From the NCBI GenBank assembly GCA_033065855.1, contig JAVXUO010000653.1, positions 1 through 64,000 on the forward strand: a stretch of DNA of 64,000 bases. Reading direction: 5' to 3'. How positions within the stretch are numbered: position 1 is the stretch's first letter; every line of letters begins with the position of its first letter. The stretch comes from Escallonia rubra (taxonomy: Eukaryota; Streptophyta; Magnoliopsida; Escalloniales; Escalloniaceae). Of this stretch, positions 1-11,293 are shown in pieces. Position numbers and translations under genes: made by a program. The notes below the pieces were generated by a model that was not told where the DNA came from, did not search any database, and saw only the letters and a program-made list of their open reading frames with translations.

Positions 1-516
1 TTAGTGGTCTTCATGTCACATTAAAATTATCTTATGGACTAAATAGATTATATGCACACGCAATATAGAACTATTCTTTCAATGAAGAATTTTATCTATG
101 TCCTTGTCTGCCACATAACACAGCCATGTATGGATGGTAAACAAGCAGTAGATAACAATTTATTAGATGCACAAGTAGGAAGGTAATCTACAGACTACAG
201 ATCAGCATCTTATTTTCTAAAGCAAGTTCAGTTCAAGTTCGATCAACTAACTTTTGGAAGACCAGGCGACATGCTGAGCCTCCTTCTTCTTCTATTTTTT
301 TAGTTTCTTTTTTGTTCCTCTTGCATCACTGATAAGGACGAGGTTGGTGGCAACTCATCTCACTTATCACTGAGTAAGTTAAAATTTTTGCCATTGGCTA
401 TTATTGCCTTGTATGGTAAAGTTTGAGTATCAACTGCTGTTATCCCGTCCTTCTGGTTCACTAGAAACCGCTTATAATCGACTTTATTTTGTAACGTCGG
501 TTATATATTGATTCAG
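1..516 (+). other. Intron of the oligopeptidase gene, left edge of window
   Basis: No exon-like sequence is seen. The stretch is T-rich and ends in a good acceptor (TTGATTCAG) directly before the first visible exon. That exon starts in phase 0, so the preceding exon, outside the window, must end at a codon boundary. Confidence 0.7.
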
Positions 517-3500
517 GTATTGGGAGGATTTGATTCTTCAAATTATGTAACCGAAAGGAAATGGGCCACTGCTGCAGATGGTACCCAAATACCTATATCA
601 GTTGCTTATCGGAAGGATCTTGTGAAGCTTGACGGGTCTGATCCATTACTCCTTTATGGTTATGGCTCCTATGAGGTAATACATGATTCTCTGGATAGAA
701 GATACTGTGATTTGATGTTTGAGCAAGCGCTAACTACTATTTTTTTACTTCACCAGCAAATATTTCTTCGAAAAGTGCAGATGTTTTGGCCGCCTTCATG
801 GATCTTTAATTCTTCTTTTCTTTTTAAAAAATGACTTATTTTTCCTTTACTACTTAATTTGTTGGGCAGCTCCTAATTTGGAAAGTGGTCTTTTTTGTTT
901 CAAGTATTTCCCCTCCAACTTTTAGTTTCTGTTGGTCATGCTGCAAATATAGCTTTCTAGTACTTATGCTGCTAGAGTAGTCAGTTATTTAGTTATAACC
1001 TATACATATCCACATAATCTTTCTGTAATTCTATAGAGATGGATGGTGTTATCTTCTGCCCACTGTTTAACCAATTAGTTAGGCGGTCCTAGTATATTTC
1101 TTGCTGGTATGAAGCCGTTTCCAGCTGGTATGGAGCTTTACTTTAGATAATAATGCACATGTAATGTATTCAACAGGCATGTATAGATCCCAGTTTCAAG
1201 GCGTCAAGATTGTCACTGTTAGACCGTGGTTTTGTATACGCAATTACCCACATTCGTGGGGGTGGTGAAATGGGGAGACAATGGTACGAGAATGGGAAAT
1301 TGCATAAGAAAAAGAATACTTTCACGGATTTTATTGCGTGCGCAGAATATCTGATAGAGAAAAAATACTGCTCAAAGGAGAAATTGTGCATTCATGGAAG
1401 AAGTGCTGGGGGATTGCTCATTGGCGCTGTCCTTAACATGAGGCCTGATTTGTTTACAGCTGCTGTAGCTGGAGTACCTTTTGTAGATGTTTTGACTACA
1501 ATGCTTGATCCAACCATTCCTCTTACGACTTCTGAGTGGGAGGTCATCTCTTTTGCGTTTTGAGAATTTCGACTTTTAAAACTTGCTGCTGCATTTTTTT
1601 CTCTTTTATGTTCATTTCTAGCCTGTGAAGATACAATCTGAAAATCAGATGATTGCAATATGATCTCATCACCATCTGATTTAGGTATCATTTTGGCATG
1701 AAAGGCCAATTTGCGGGTTCATACCTCACAATAGGTGAACCTTGACACAAGTTGTTGATCATCAGTCATTTCCTGTAGTTGGGTCATCCTAGTTGTTTTG
1801 AAAAGCATTACATTATAAGTATGGCCATCCACACGTATAATGCACCTAGCAATTACCTTTTATGGCAGCAATTCAACAAGATGCTACAGTTGTTGCAGTT
1901 TCTCTATTGTGGCAGCGTGGCACCACATTCCTGACGAGTGTGGGAAATTGAATTTGATAATATTTTGAAATGGGTTCTCGACATAAAGGGTGATTTATTT
2001 GCACTTCTGATTTGAGTAAAGCTGGTAAATGCGAGTGTCAAATGATGACAGAGGACATATGTATCTAATGTGTCAGTAATGTTCAGAGTAGTTGCTTTTC
2101 TTCTAACACCATTGCATCTTGTGCTTCTGGAAATATCGTTTAACAAGCCGACCTCCATGAAAGAAAAAAGACTTGGGTAGATGTAATTGATGCAACTTGA
2201 TAATACTCTAAAGATAGCAAACATTAGAAGACCTATAGGTTTACTTCATCCAGGTGTCTTAGTTAACCCAAGCCCCAAGTGCATAAAAGGGCATGTTGTC
2301 TAAAAGGTATTCTGACTTATGCTTTGGCCCTTTTCTGGAGTAATAATAACCTGCGTGGTTATATCGTGCTTGCAATTTAGGCATTTGATAACCAAAACTT
2401 TCTTAGGCGAAACAGGAACATCATGGATTGACACTTTTTTTCCTGAACCTGCTTTCACTTTGCTACTGCAGGAATGGGGCGATCCTCGTAAAGAAGAATA
2501 CTACTTCTATATGAAATCGTATTCTCCTGTTGATAATGTGAGCACCAGACTACTTTTTCCTCTTTCATTTTAACTAGAGTTCCACAATCCAGCAAGCTAA
2601 CATTGACCAGCAGTTCATACCCTTGGAATTGATTTGTAGTTTAACTTAATATGAAGATTGCTTAAAGATTAATGTAATTATTTTGTGCTTTCAACAGATT
2701 GCTGCACGAAAATATCCTGCTATTCTCGTTACAGCTGGTTTAAATGGTAAGTCAACGGTTTCTGATAATGCATTTCATTTTTGTTGACAGTAGAGGCATA
2801 TTTGACCTCAGGTATGGGATAATTTGGATCTTCATTTTATGCTTGTGATGTTGCATTAGTATGAAGTTTATCTCTGTTTTCCATGGTTAGGTTAGATTAA
2901 AGAAATTGCCCACTTATCCCGGTATATAGGCTAGGGCTTCCGGTTTCTAGACACAGAGCGCGCTCTCATGGGCTTACGCTTTACTATGTTCCATCCTTAC
3001 CAATCTAACCTCCTCCTCTCGTCCATCTTTCTCTCCTGATCTCTATGCTGTATTCTTTCTTTCTTAGTCTCATGAATAATCATTCCAATTAACAGTCGAA
3101 AGTTACTATCTAAGTTTCTCTATTGGGAGATATGTTGTCACATATATGATTCATGCACCTGCTTACCAGAGTGTTCAATGTGTTTGCAATTGTCAGATTC
3201 GAGGCCCATTAGAATATATCGAAAGTACAATCCCTGTTTGTTTTTGTCCTTTCGGTCCCCACTTAGGAATGAGCTCAAAGCCCATGATTCAAAAGAAACG
3301 GAGTACCAGAACATAATTTCCACTTTGATCCTAACTAAGATGTGCTCCTGATAATTATTATTATAGTATAATATGTATTCTACATCCTAGATGGTATGTA
3401 AGAACAAAATTGCTTAAAGAAACCGGACCTCTTAAACAGAGTAAGGTGATAGTCCAGTGGTGAGAGCCTCTCCCTTTCCTGTGTAAGGTCACAGGTTTGA

Positions 3501-6500
3501 GCCTCATCGGGACCGGATATTTGGGGTAAAGGGGGAGGCTACCCTCCGTTGTGTAGCCCATGAAACTGATTTTGATTTTGCCCTAGTTAAACTGCTTTCA
3601 GCAACTTTAATACTAACACCCTCTATAGCTTTTAGCTGGCATTTAGCGAGTTTATGCCAAAAGGCAACACCCTCTACAGTTTTTAGCTGGCATTCAGCAG
3701 TTATGCCAAAAGGCAAAACTGATTGTGGTTTAATTTAAAATCTGCATATGATTTATATGTTCATTGTTGTCAAAGGCATCCAAGGTGGCGATTTCTGATG
3801 ACACTGTAGCGCCTTGCCCACCCGAAGGCGAGGCGAGTTCAAAGAGGCGTATGTCTTTCTAGAAGAGGCATGAGTCGACTTCAGGCTTAAGGTGGCAAAA
3901 AGGCACGCCTGGGGAGAAACCGTAACTTAAAAGGGTGAATGGTTTTTTAACAGAACGTCAAAGGGTCAAGCATCTAAAAAAAAGAAAAGAAAAAGGCAAT
4001 AAGTCAGACTCCTGACCCTAGATCGGCCAAAACCGAAGTAGTAGCCACTGCCTCTAAGAGAAAACGAAGAAGCTGCAGCCACTAGCAGAGGAGGCGAAGA
4101 AGAAGAGTTCTGTTTCTACCATTAACCTTATAGATGAAGCAGATGATGAAGAAAAGGAGGAAGAATGTGCAGAGGAAGACGTTCCTTCAAGTTATAGATG
4201 GTCACTTTTTGGACGATGAGGATGTCATTTGAATCACCATTTGCTGTTGCTCTGTTACCCTGGCGACTTCCAATATTTATAGTGATCGATGTATTAATAT
4301 TCTATGTTATTATCTTTCTTTCTTCCGGTGGTGTCAAACCCTTTTTTTGATTTATTTTCGTTATACACGTATATTTTGCACTTTTTCTACAAAGATTGCC
4401 TTACTTCGCTTGGGCGAGTGCCTCGCCTCTTGCCTCTCGCTCTGGCAATTGGAGACCTTAGCACCTTAAGACCGCCTTTCACCTTTGACAGCAGTGCTAT
4501 GTATGTCATTAATGTAGGCTTTAGACTTCTATAAGTTTAACCAATAGTCCTCTGTTTCGTCCGATCCAGAATGGCAGTGCTAGCGCCTAGCAGTTTTTAG
4601 AGGATACGGGCTTCTTTGATGTGGGTCCTGTGATGTTATTCCTGTCTTGGCCTTTTCATTTGAGTGATGTTCTTGACCTGAATATAATAAAAAATGACTC
4701 GCTTTCTTGATGATCCCTTGAGAAGAGGGTAATTTTAACAATATTTATTAGTTACTTCATTCTGTATTTCTATTTGAAAGGAACCTGTGGAAAAGGATCT
4801 TAGCTCGGTTAACCTAGACGTGTGGCAAATAGTGATTCTCTTCTTGCTGTGGACCCTTTGTGTTGACAACTTATTTAAAATTTGGTTCCCTTTAGTCAAC
4901 TGGCTAAACCTAGATACATGGCAAATAGTGATTTTCTTCTTGCCGTGGGTCCTTTGTGTTGACAACTTTGTTAAAATTTGATTCCCTTTAGTCTGTTGAT
5001 ATTGGTGGACAGATTTTCCTAGTGATGAGGAGATACTGAGGTTTTGAGTTTTTGGGCTCTATCAGCCTTGCTCTTTACATGTTTTTGATGCAGAATTTAT
5101 TATTCTCAGTGCTTAATCTGAACTCTGGTATGTTTTGAACAGATCCACGTGTTATGTACTCGGAACCAGCCAAGTTTGTGGCAAAGTTGAGGGATATGAA
5201 GACCGATGGTAATGTCTTATTGTTTAAATGTGAACTCGGTGCAGGACACTTTTCGAAATCCGGAAGGTAAAGTTCTTCCTCTTTTGGTTCCAAATTTGCC
5301 AAAATCTATCTACTATTGCTTTTCACTTTATGCATAAGTAGTAACATTTTGCTGATTATATGTTCATTATTGTGTATGAGCTGTTCGATACGAGTGAGCT
5401 GATGGTTACTAGAAGCCCTATATAACATATAAGATCAGTGGATTCTTAGGGTTGACTAGCATCTGAGTGTAATAGAGATCGCAGCAGAATGAAAAGGCAG
5501 AGAAAATGTTAAAATGGGTACCTGAAGCAGTCACTTTGGAAGTATTGGTCAAATCATACAATTCAATAAATCATTTAGTGACTTCCAAACAGGCAGTTCT
5601 TAGATGGAATTCTCTTATTGAAATTTGAGTATTGCTTTATCATCTTACATACCATTCATTTTCCAATAGATTAATCAGCACTGTGGGATGACCATTTTAT
5701 GTGTTTATCGTAGTCGTTAGTATCGATGATAAGCAATACATACCATATCATACAACGATACTGCAATGTCTTGGAACTAGCTCTGCAGTGCATCCATATC
5801 GACCTGTATCGCATTTGTATCGGCAATTCGTATGTAAGAGAGAAGACGGACGATACGTTGTGTCTTTTTTGATGGGCGGGTAAATCGGACCCGGATCTCA
5901 AAAAACTCATTTTCCGACCTTTTTTGGTCATTTGCCGTGAGAAAAGGGCTGCGGGACTTTCTTTTTGTCATTTTTCTGAAATTATTTGATGTGCAGATAC
6001 AGGACATAGATTGAAGAGATCTGGTATGAACGTTTCCCATTTTTTACTTAGTATTAACCCATCACCACCGGCAAAAACATGCTTCTGAATGGTGTTGAGA
6101 ATGAGGATTGTTATATAGATCTTCTGATTCTGATAACTTTTTCTTTTCATATCTGGGAAGAATATGCAAGGGAGTGCAAGAGGGGTATCTAGTAAGAAGG
6201 CATAAAGGAAGGGACACTTCACTTTACCAGCTGTCACTCTTTTGGGTGGTTAGTTACCTTGATACTTATTGTTGGGAAGAGAACGGTGTTAAAGCGGTTC
6301 CCTTAAAACTTGCAGAAGAAAGAAATTAAGATCTGACCGTCCGTCTGGCTGATGATACAGCTAAAGATGCACTGATTCTATTTTTGTCAATCCATTGCTA
6401 GATGTCGATTGGTCCACATATATCTTAATTCTTATATATAATCAAGAACCACGGCAAACATATCATGTTTTTATTAAGATAATTGTGTACACTGAACTAG

Positions 6501-6735
6501 TTGAAATCATAGTAACAGAACCTGTGTGGCCTCGACTTGCTTTATGCTTTCTTCATTCTCTAAGCATTTGTAAGTTTGTTGATAGTGCTCGGAACGGCTT
6601 TTGGTTTTCCTTGTTTTCTATACATTCTCTTTATATTATGACAGGTTTGAGAAGCTCCAAGAAGATGCCTTCACCTATGCTTTCATCATGAAGGCTTTAA
6701 ACATGGTCCCTGCTATGGGCTCAGACAAGGATTAA
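517..6735 (+). CDS. Oligopeptidase B-like serine peptidase (S9A), 3' six exons
   Basis: This is the C-terminal catalytic half of a prolyl oligopeptidase-family (S9A) peptidase, closest in memory to plant oligopeptidase B-like proteins that cleave short peptides after basic residues. Exons by GT-AG and reading-frame continuity are 517-675, 1177-1542, 2472-2537, 2698-2746, 5143-5266 and 6645-6735, with the stop at 6733-6735. The nucleophile is the Ser of GRSAGG in exon 2. The charge-relay Asp follows VTAGLN and is split across the exon 4/5 junction. The His is in GAGHFSKSGR at the end of exon 5. Other family signatures are LLLYGYGSYE, HIRGGGEMGRQWYENGK and TTSEWEEWGDP. No stop or frameshift interrupts the joined frame, so this copy looks functional. 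The beta-propeller half lies upstream of base 1. Introns 4 (2747-5142) and 5 (5267-6644) are swollen by repeats. The exact substrate specificity is inferred from the family, not seen. Confidence 0.93.
3441..3565 (+). mobile_element. tRNA-derived SINE inside intron 4
   Basis: The head carries an A-box-like TAGTCCAGTGG near 3450 and a B-box-like AGGTTTGAGCC near 3492, at the spacing of an internal RNA polymerase III promoter. A non-tRNA body follows. This is the layout of plant SINEs. No clear A-rich tail or target duplication was seen, so a decayed tRNA-like pseudogene is the alternative. Confidence 0.5.
3614..3715. repeat. Two-copy tandem duplication, about 51 bp
   Basis: Two neighbouring copies share AACACCCTCTA and TTTTAGCTGGCATT and end in ATGCCAAAAGGC. 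They differ by a few substitutions and small indels. They lie within intron 4 of the oligopeptidase gene. Confidence 0.7.
3768..4490. mobile_element. Putative non-autonomous DNA transposon in intron 4
   Basis: The segment opens with TGTCAAAGG and closes with CCTTTGACA, a short terminal inverted repeat. GCCTTG/GGCGAG-rich subterminal blocks of the kind common in plant hAT-like elements lie inside each end. The middle (about 4070-4220) is purine-rich and would encode acidic low-complexity peptide. No convincing 8-bp target duplication was found, so both class and exact ends are uncertain. Confidence 0.4.
4811..4995. repeat. Two-copy tandem repeat, 96-bp period, intron 4
   Basis: The block from AACCTAGACGTGTGGC to TTCCCTTTAGTC recurs 96 bp later with scattered substitutions. 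Short open frames cross it on both strands, but they have no recognisable product and are explained by the repeat. Confidence 0.75.
5690..6000. repeat. TATCG-rich repetitive segment in intron 5
   Basis: Between 5709 and 5855 the motif ATCG/CGAT recurs many times on both strands, and a T-rich tract follows. It looks like a fragment of a dispersed repeat. Neither terminal repeats nor a coding signal could be defined. Confidence 0.25.
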
Positions 6736-7230
6736 TTTGGTGCACAATTTCTTTATTATCACGGGTGTAGATTTAGCAGTACACTTCGAGGTGAAAGGGA
6801 CTGCATTTTTTATGCTTCCTTGTTATTTAATTTTTTTGATTCTTTCACTCAAGATCCACAGTATTTGTTGCGGTCATTCCTGAATTGTTTATTGAAGTCC
6901 ACAGTATTTGTTGCGGTCATTCCTGAATTGTTTATTGAACCAACCGGATATTTCTCTTTTGCAATTTACAAGGGAGTTGTTTGCGTTTTCAAACCTTGTT
7001 GATCAGATGTAACGCCTTCCGCTATGATGGTAATATGTGTTTCCGCGCTCTTGAAAACAGTGTGAGGAATATACTTGCATTTCACCAGTTTTCTGTATGC
7101 ATATGTTTAATTCTTGTACAGGTTTGAAGCATTACTCACAGCACAGTAGTAGCACAAACTAAACATGAACTTATCCTTGGGGGGTAAGATACTAGTAGTA
7201 GTTTTGTTGCTATTCTGGTTGCAGCATAAG
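6736..7230 (+). other. 3' UTR and flank of the oligopeptidase gene
   Basis: No further coding sequence follows the stop. The part from about 6949 to 7230 reappears, diverged, at 38386-38636. A 43-bp tandem duplication lies at 6855-6940. Confidence 0.6.
6855..6940. repeat. Perfect 43-bp tandem duplication in the 3' UTR
   Basis: The unit starting TCCACAGTATTTGTTGCGG occurs twice head to tail (6855-6897 and 6898-6940) with essentially no differences, so the duplication is young. Confidence 0.9.
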
Positions 7231-9795
7231 CTTGTATTTGGTTTACACCATAACCCAAATGTGATTTGTAAGTTGGCCAACGGGGTCTACGATTCTGTCT
7301 AACTTTGTCCAGTCGACCGGTCAGATTTTATTTGCTTTTCACAAGCACAAAAGATTTTTCGAACGGTATGCTGTATCCCAGCTACATCGTTTTCTGTCTT
7401 TTTGGTAAAACAAGTTAATTGAACACCAAAACAGTAAGGGTTAATGCAAAACCTGTTTCTTAAAGTATTACTTCAGTACAGTTCTAGTACTTAACATTTG
7501 AAAAGTATCAAATTATTACTTAAAAACTTATTTTTGAACCAAATTAGTTCGAAGGCCAATTGGAGTTATAAGACGTTCAAAATTTCAGGGGCACGACTGT
7601 CTTTATGGAAAAATGTCAAAAGTAGATTCACGTGGTTGTCCTTTTCTCCTTTGTTTAGTTTACATTCCCAATACAAATTAGAGTAGAGCAAATCTGTAAC
7701 CGTATTTGTCACCGTAGCCTTGATCTTCAATCTTAGATCTTTATTCTTTGCACTTCTCCATTGTTGAATGGAATGTCCAAGGCATTCTGTTATACAGTAA
7801 GTCGTCTTTGCCATAAATACGCTCGAACAATCAAAATTTATACTTTTTTAACATCATAAACTTTCAATCTAGTAAACCTCTAATGGACTCATATACTTGG
7901 ATGCCAAATGAATCAATGAGTTACTAGAATTTTTGATCAATCTACTTCTGGATTGGCTTTACTTTCTTATGTTTGTGCAAACATGATCATACCTTACCTA
8001 TGTGGCATTTGAATTAATTTATGAATACTAGAACTTATATGAAATGATTGTATTACTTGTTCCACAAATACTATTGATTGACACGAGTTGATTTTCTATT
8101 TTGATAAAAATAGCCAGTCCAGTAATTGTGTTAAGGGCGGCAATAACTATTAAAAAAATGGAGAAAATATGTTAATTTTTAATGAATCAATTAGGGTTTA
8201 GATAATGTTGATACGAACTTCGAGTATATTAGAAATGCATTTCACTTTGTTTTAAGAACATGCACTGTAATTTTGATTGGGTCCTACATTATGCTTTGTT
8301 TTGTTTGATAATATGTGTATGTTTGTGGTCCAACAATACATACTTTTGATAGAACTAAATAGTAATTTGAAATAAAAATATTACAGAGAGTAGTAAAAAA
8401 AAAATAATAATTTTTAAATACTATAACTATTTTAACGAAACCGTAATAAGTATATCAACTGTGATTTGCTAAACAAAAAATTCGAATCATGAAAAATTTA
8501 CTACAGAAAATATGGTCTGATTTTAAAATGCAAATTGCTAATGCCAATTACCAACGATGTATATCACTATTTATCATACTTGTTTCTTTTGTTACATCAA
8601 GTTGGCACTAAAGAGAATTCTGACTATTTTATCTTACATCTTGTTTCCCTATATACACTGCTATCAAAAAGTAGTTTCAAACATCTTCCATCAATATTTA
8701 ATTCTCAACTAATACTATAAGCTTGGCATTGTAGTAATAAAGATGAAGAAGTTATAGTGAAAATTTTGATGTACATAAAATATAATGGAAGTGTATATAT
8801 TGGAATTGTCTGATCTCTTGTAATATAATTCTATATTATGTATGTAAGTCTAGGAAGTGGGAGATAAAAGTTGGGGAGTGAGAAGAAATTTGAATCATAA
8901 TTAAGTGATATTATCAAAAGTTCAAAATTTGTAACCCAAAAAAGATCTTAAAAACTGAAGTGTTTGATGGGAAAGAGTTAGGATTAACATACGTATAACA
9001 AACTTTTTACAACTGAAGGACTTAGATGTTTTAATGTTATATCTTTAAAATCGAGAATCAAATGAACCTAAGAAACCTAGCATGGCACATATCAAAACTC
9101 AATTGCTTAGGTAACAAATATAATAGCTGTAACTTTTAAGAATCTTGCTAAATTTTTTACATTCACTTTTATAGTTTTGGTTATTTTTCCAGTAAGCATA
9201 TTTACTAAAGTTTAAAATATCATCATATAAGACTTTCAATATCGTTCATTATCCATATTGTTTATTTTTGTACATTAAGTAAATGTTAAAATCAATCGAA
9301 TGTTTTGATAGGTTTCATATGTATATTCATACATATGAAACCTATCAATGTTCGTTTATTATGAAGATGGATGTGTGCTACTATGTCATTAAGTGTATGC
9401 AGTTGAGTATGTTATTGCACTTATAAATTTTATATTATTTTGTCAAATCCAACTTACTAAGTATTGAACTATTAAAAAAGATCTTGCATTATTTATTAAT
9501 AGGAGGCAAATAGAACATATCAACAATTCCAAGATGAGGATAACTTGATTAATGATATTGTGGACCGAGCTTATAATTTTCCTTTTGGATGGTTAGTTTG
9601 AAAGGAAGCAATATTGGTTCAAGCTTGGCTCATTGTCATGCTTAATGGTACTCTTGTTTAGGCTTTGGTAGCTTCTGCAATGTAAACTACCCTTTGGGTC
9701 TGAACGTTGGCAGTGGTGCTAGTTGACCTTTCTGTTGCTGCCTTCTGCAAAATATGTGAAGTTAGCTGTTTATCTTTTTGTTGGTTTTTGTTCAG
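7231..9795. other. AT-rich intergenic stretch
   Basis: No convincing exon or RNA gene was seen. The only outstanding structure is the hairpin at 9305-9348. The last 300 bp (about 9500-9795) end in a good splice acceptor for the duplicated oligopeptidase exon, so they probably descend from its intron. Confidence 0.6.
9305..9348. repeat. Perfect 19-bp inverted repeat with 6-bp loop
   Basis: The arm beginning TTGATAGGTTTCATATG pairs without mismatch with its reverse complement across the loop TATTCA. The hairpin stands alone in AT-rich intergenic DNA. Confidence 0.9.
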
Positions 9796-9886
9796 GTTCG
9801 AGAAGCTCCAAGAAGATGCTTTCAACTATGCTTTCATTTTGAAGGCTTTAAACATGGTTCCTGCTCGTCACTCCAATCAGAGCTGA
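9796..9886 (+). pseudogene. Orphan copy of the last oligopeptidase B exon
   Basis: After the acceptor TTTTTGTTCAG comes a 91-bp exon encoding FEKLQEDAFNYAFILKALN and then MVPARHSNQS before a TGA at 9884-9886. It is nearly the same peptide as the terminal exon at 6645-6735 (FEKLQEDAFTYAFIMKALN), in the same phase and with the same length up to the last few residues. No other exon of a second gene copy was found between 6.7 and 9.8 kb. It is therefore a remnant of a tandem duplication, or a possible alternative last exon of the upstream gene. Confidence 0.85.
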
Positions 9887-11293
9887 GCCACATCTGCGTT
9901 GTACGTGCATTTATAGTAGGTTTGGGCGCAGAACTTACACCATGTTTGAGATAAATTAGCAATTAGAACGATAGCAGCAGGAGCCGCACCCCTCCTCTCG
10001 CGCCTAATCCTGTGTTCTTATGCATGACTTCGGTCCAGGATATGGGAGGCAAACGCCGACGCAGTATTAACCAGGACACTCAGCAAGTGTACCAAATCAA
10101 TAGAGAAGCCCACCAAGATAACACCACGTCAGGCACATATGGACGATGAGATCTATGTTGCTGCTAACATCATCCCGTAGTACCAATCAAATGGATGTTT
10201 TGCAGTGGCTTAGATATCTGTCAGGCAAGGCGGGCTGGTGACTGGCTTAGTTTAGTATCATGAGTTGTTCGGGCCTAGCCTTACCAACACTGGTAATTTT
10301 CTGGCGTTAAATGCTGAAAGCTTACTCGTACCAAATGGTTTCCATTGCAGATGGTAATTTTCTGACCCTCCGACGCAGTCTTGTTTCCATAAATGTTGGT
10401 TGGGCTTTGTGAAATATGATTCTCTAAGTTCTTTTAAAGCCAAAAACGATGAAAGGCCAGCACTTAAAAAATTGAACTCCACAAACACGACGTTACCGCT
10501 ATGGATCTCAAAACCATTGCAACAACAATAAGTAGATTACAGCAGCCTGCTTCCCAGTTCAACAATGAGCTCCTGCATTTTATGAAGGGGCGATTAGACG
10601 GGCGGTAACTTGCGAGGGCGGCGGTCAGCTTTCTCCTCGATTGCTTTGACGATCTGTTTGAGGTGCCTAACAAGATGCATCAAAGTGGAAAACTGTGAGC
10701 AGACAGACCATATGACATTAAGCAAACAAAATGCCATTTTCAGACTGATGCAACGGCCTAGGGGTGGTCATACTGTCTTTTAGAAATTGAGAAGTCCTTC
10801 TACAGTATACTCTCTATATCTAAATTGTATTTTGGAAAGTATATGCCGCCGTATGAAGACCTTACATTGGTTGGAATTTGTGTGGTGGCAAAAGCATCTC
10901 AATTATTTTCAGCTATGCCACAACTTAATGTCGCAACTTAACAAAAGCATTACCCTGCCTATTTTGAGAAGTGTCCTGGACGATTTCAAACAATTAATCT
11001 CAGCAACGTGTCGGCTTTCTTTTTTTGTTGTTTAAAGTGCTGTTGTGACTAAAAATGTGCACCCTTCATAAAGAGAGTAATCATTAAAATGTTTTCTTAC
11101 CATAATTTTCCATCATCAAAAGTCCTAAAATACTCGTTAATTATCTTTAACAACCATTCCAATAGCCCTGGGGCGACATATTTCTCTTCTATGGGTTGCT
11201 GTGACCTCTTTTAACAATGTCTAGAACTCACAGAGCAAAAGCATATAAATAAAGAAAGGAGCAGACGGAAGGACCCTGGGAAGGGGCAAGAAG
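9887..11293 (-). other. 3' region of the TIR-TIR gene, with a candidate small exon
   Basis: Read on the minus strand, an acceptor CTGCTCACAG near 10697 opens a frame FSTLMHLVRHLKQIVKAIEE, followed by KADRRPRKLPPV and a stop. This could be a terminal exon of the TIR-TIR gene. Its phase does not match the donor at 11298, so a further exon or another donor would be needed. No NB-ARC motif (P-loop, GLPL, MHD) was seen here. The rest looks like UTR or spacer. Confidence 0.35.

Noticed and set aside
3445..3515. Functional tRNA gene
   Set aside because: A- and B-box-like motifs are present, but no complete cloverleaf with paired acceptor stem could be drawn; a SINE head explains it better.
10258..11290. 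NB-ARC and LRR continuation of the TIR gene
   Set aside because: No P-loop, kinase-2, GLPL or MHD motif could be found on the minus strand in this stretch.
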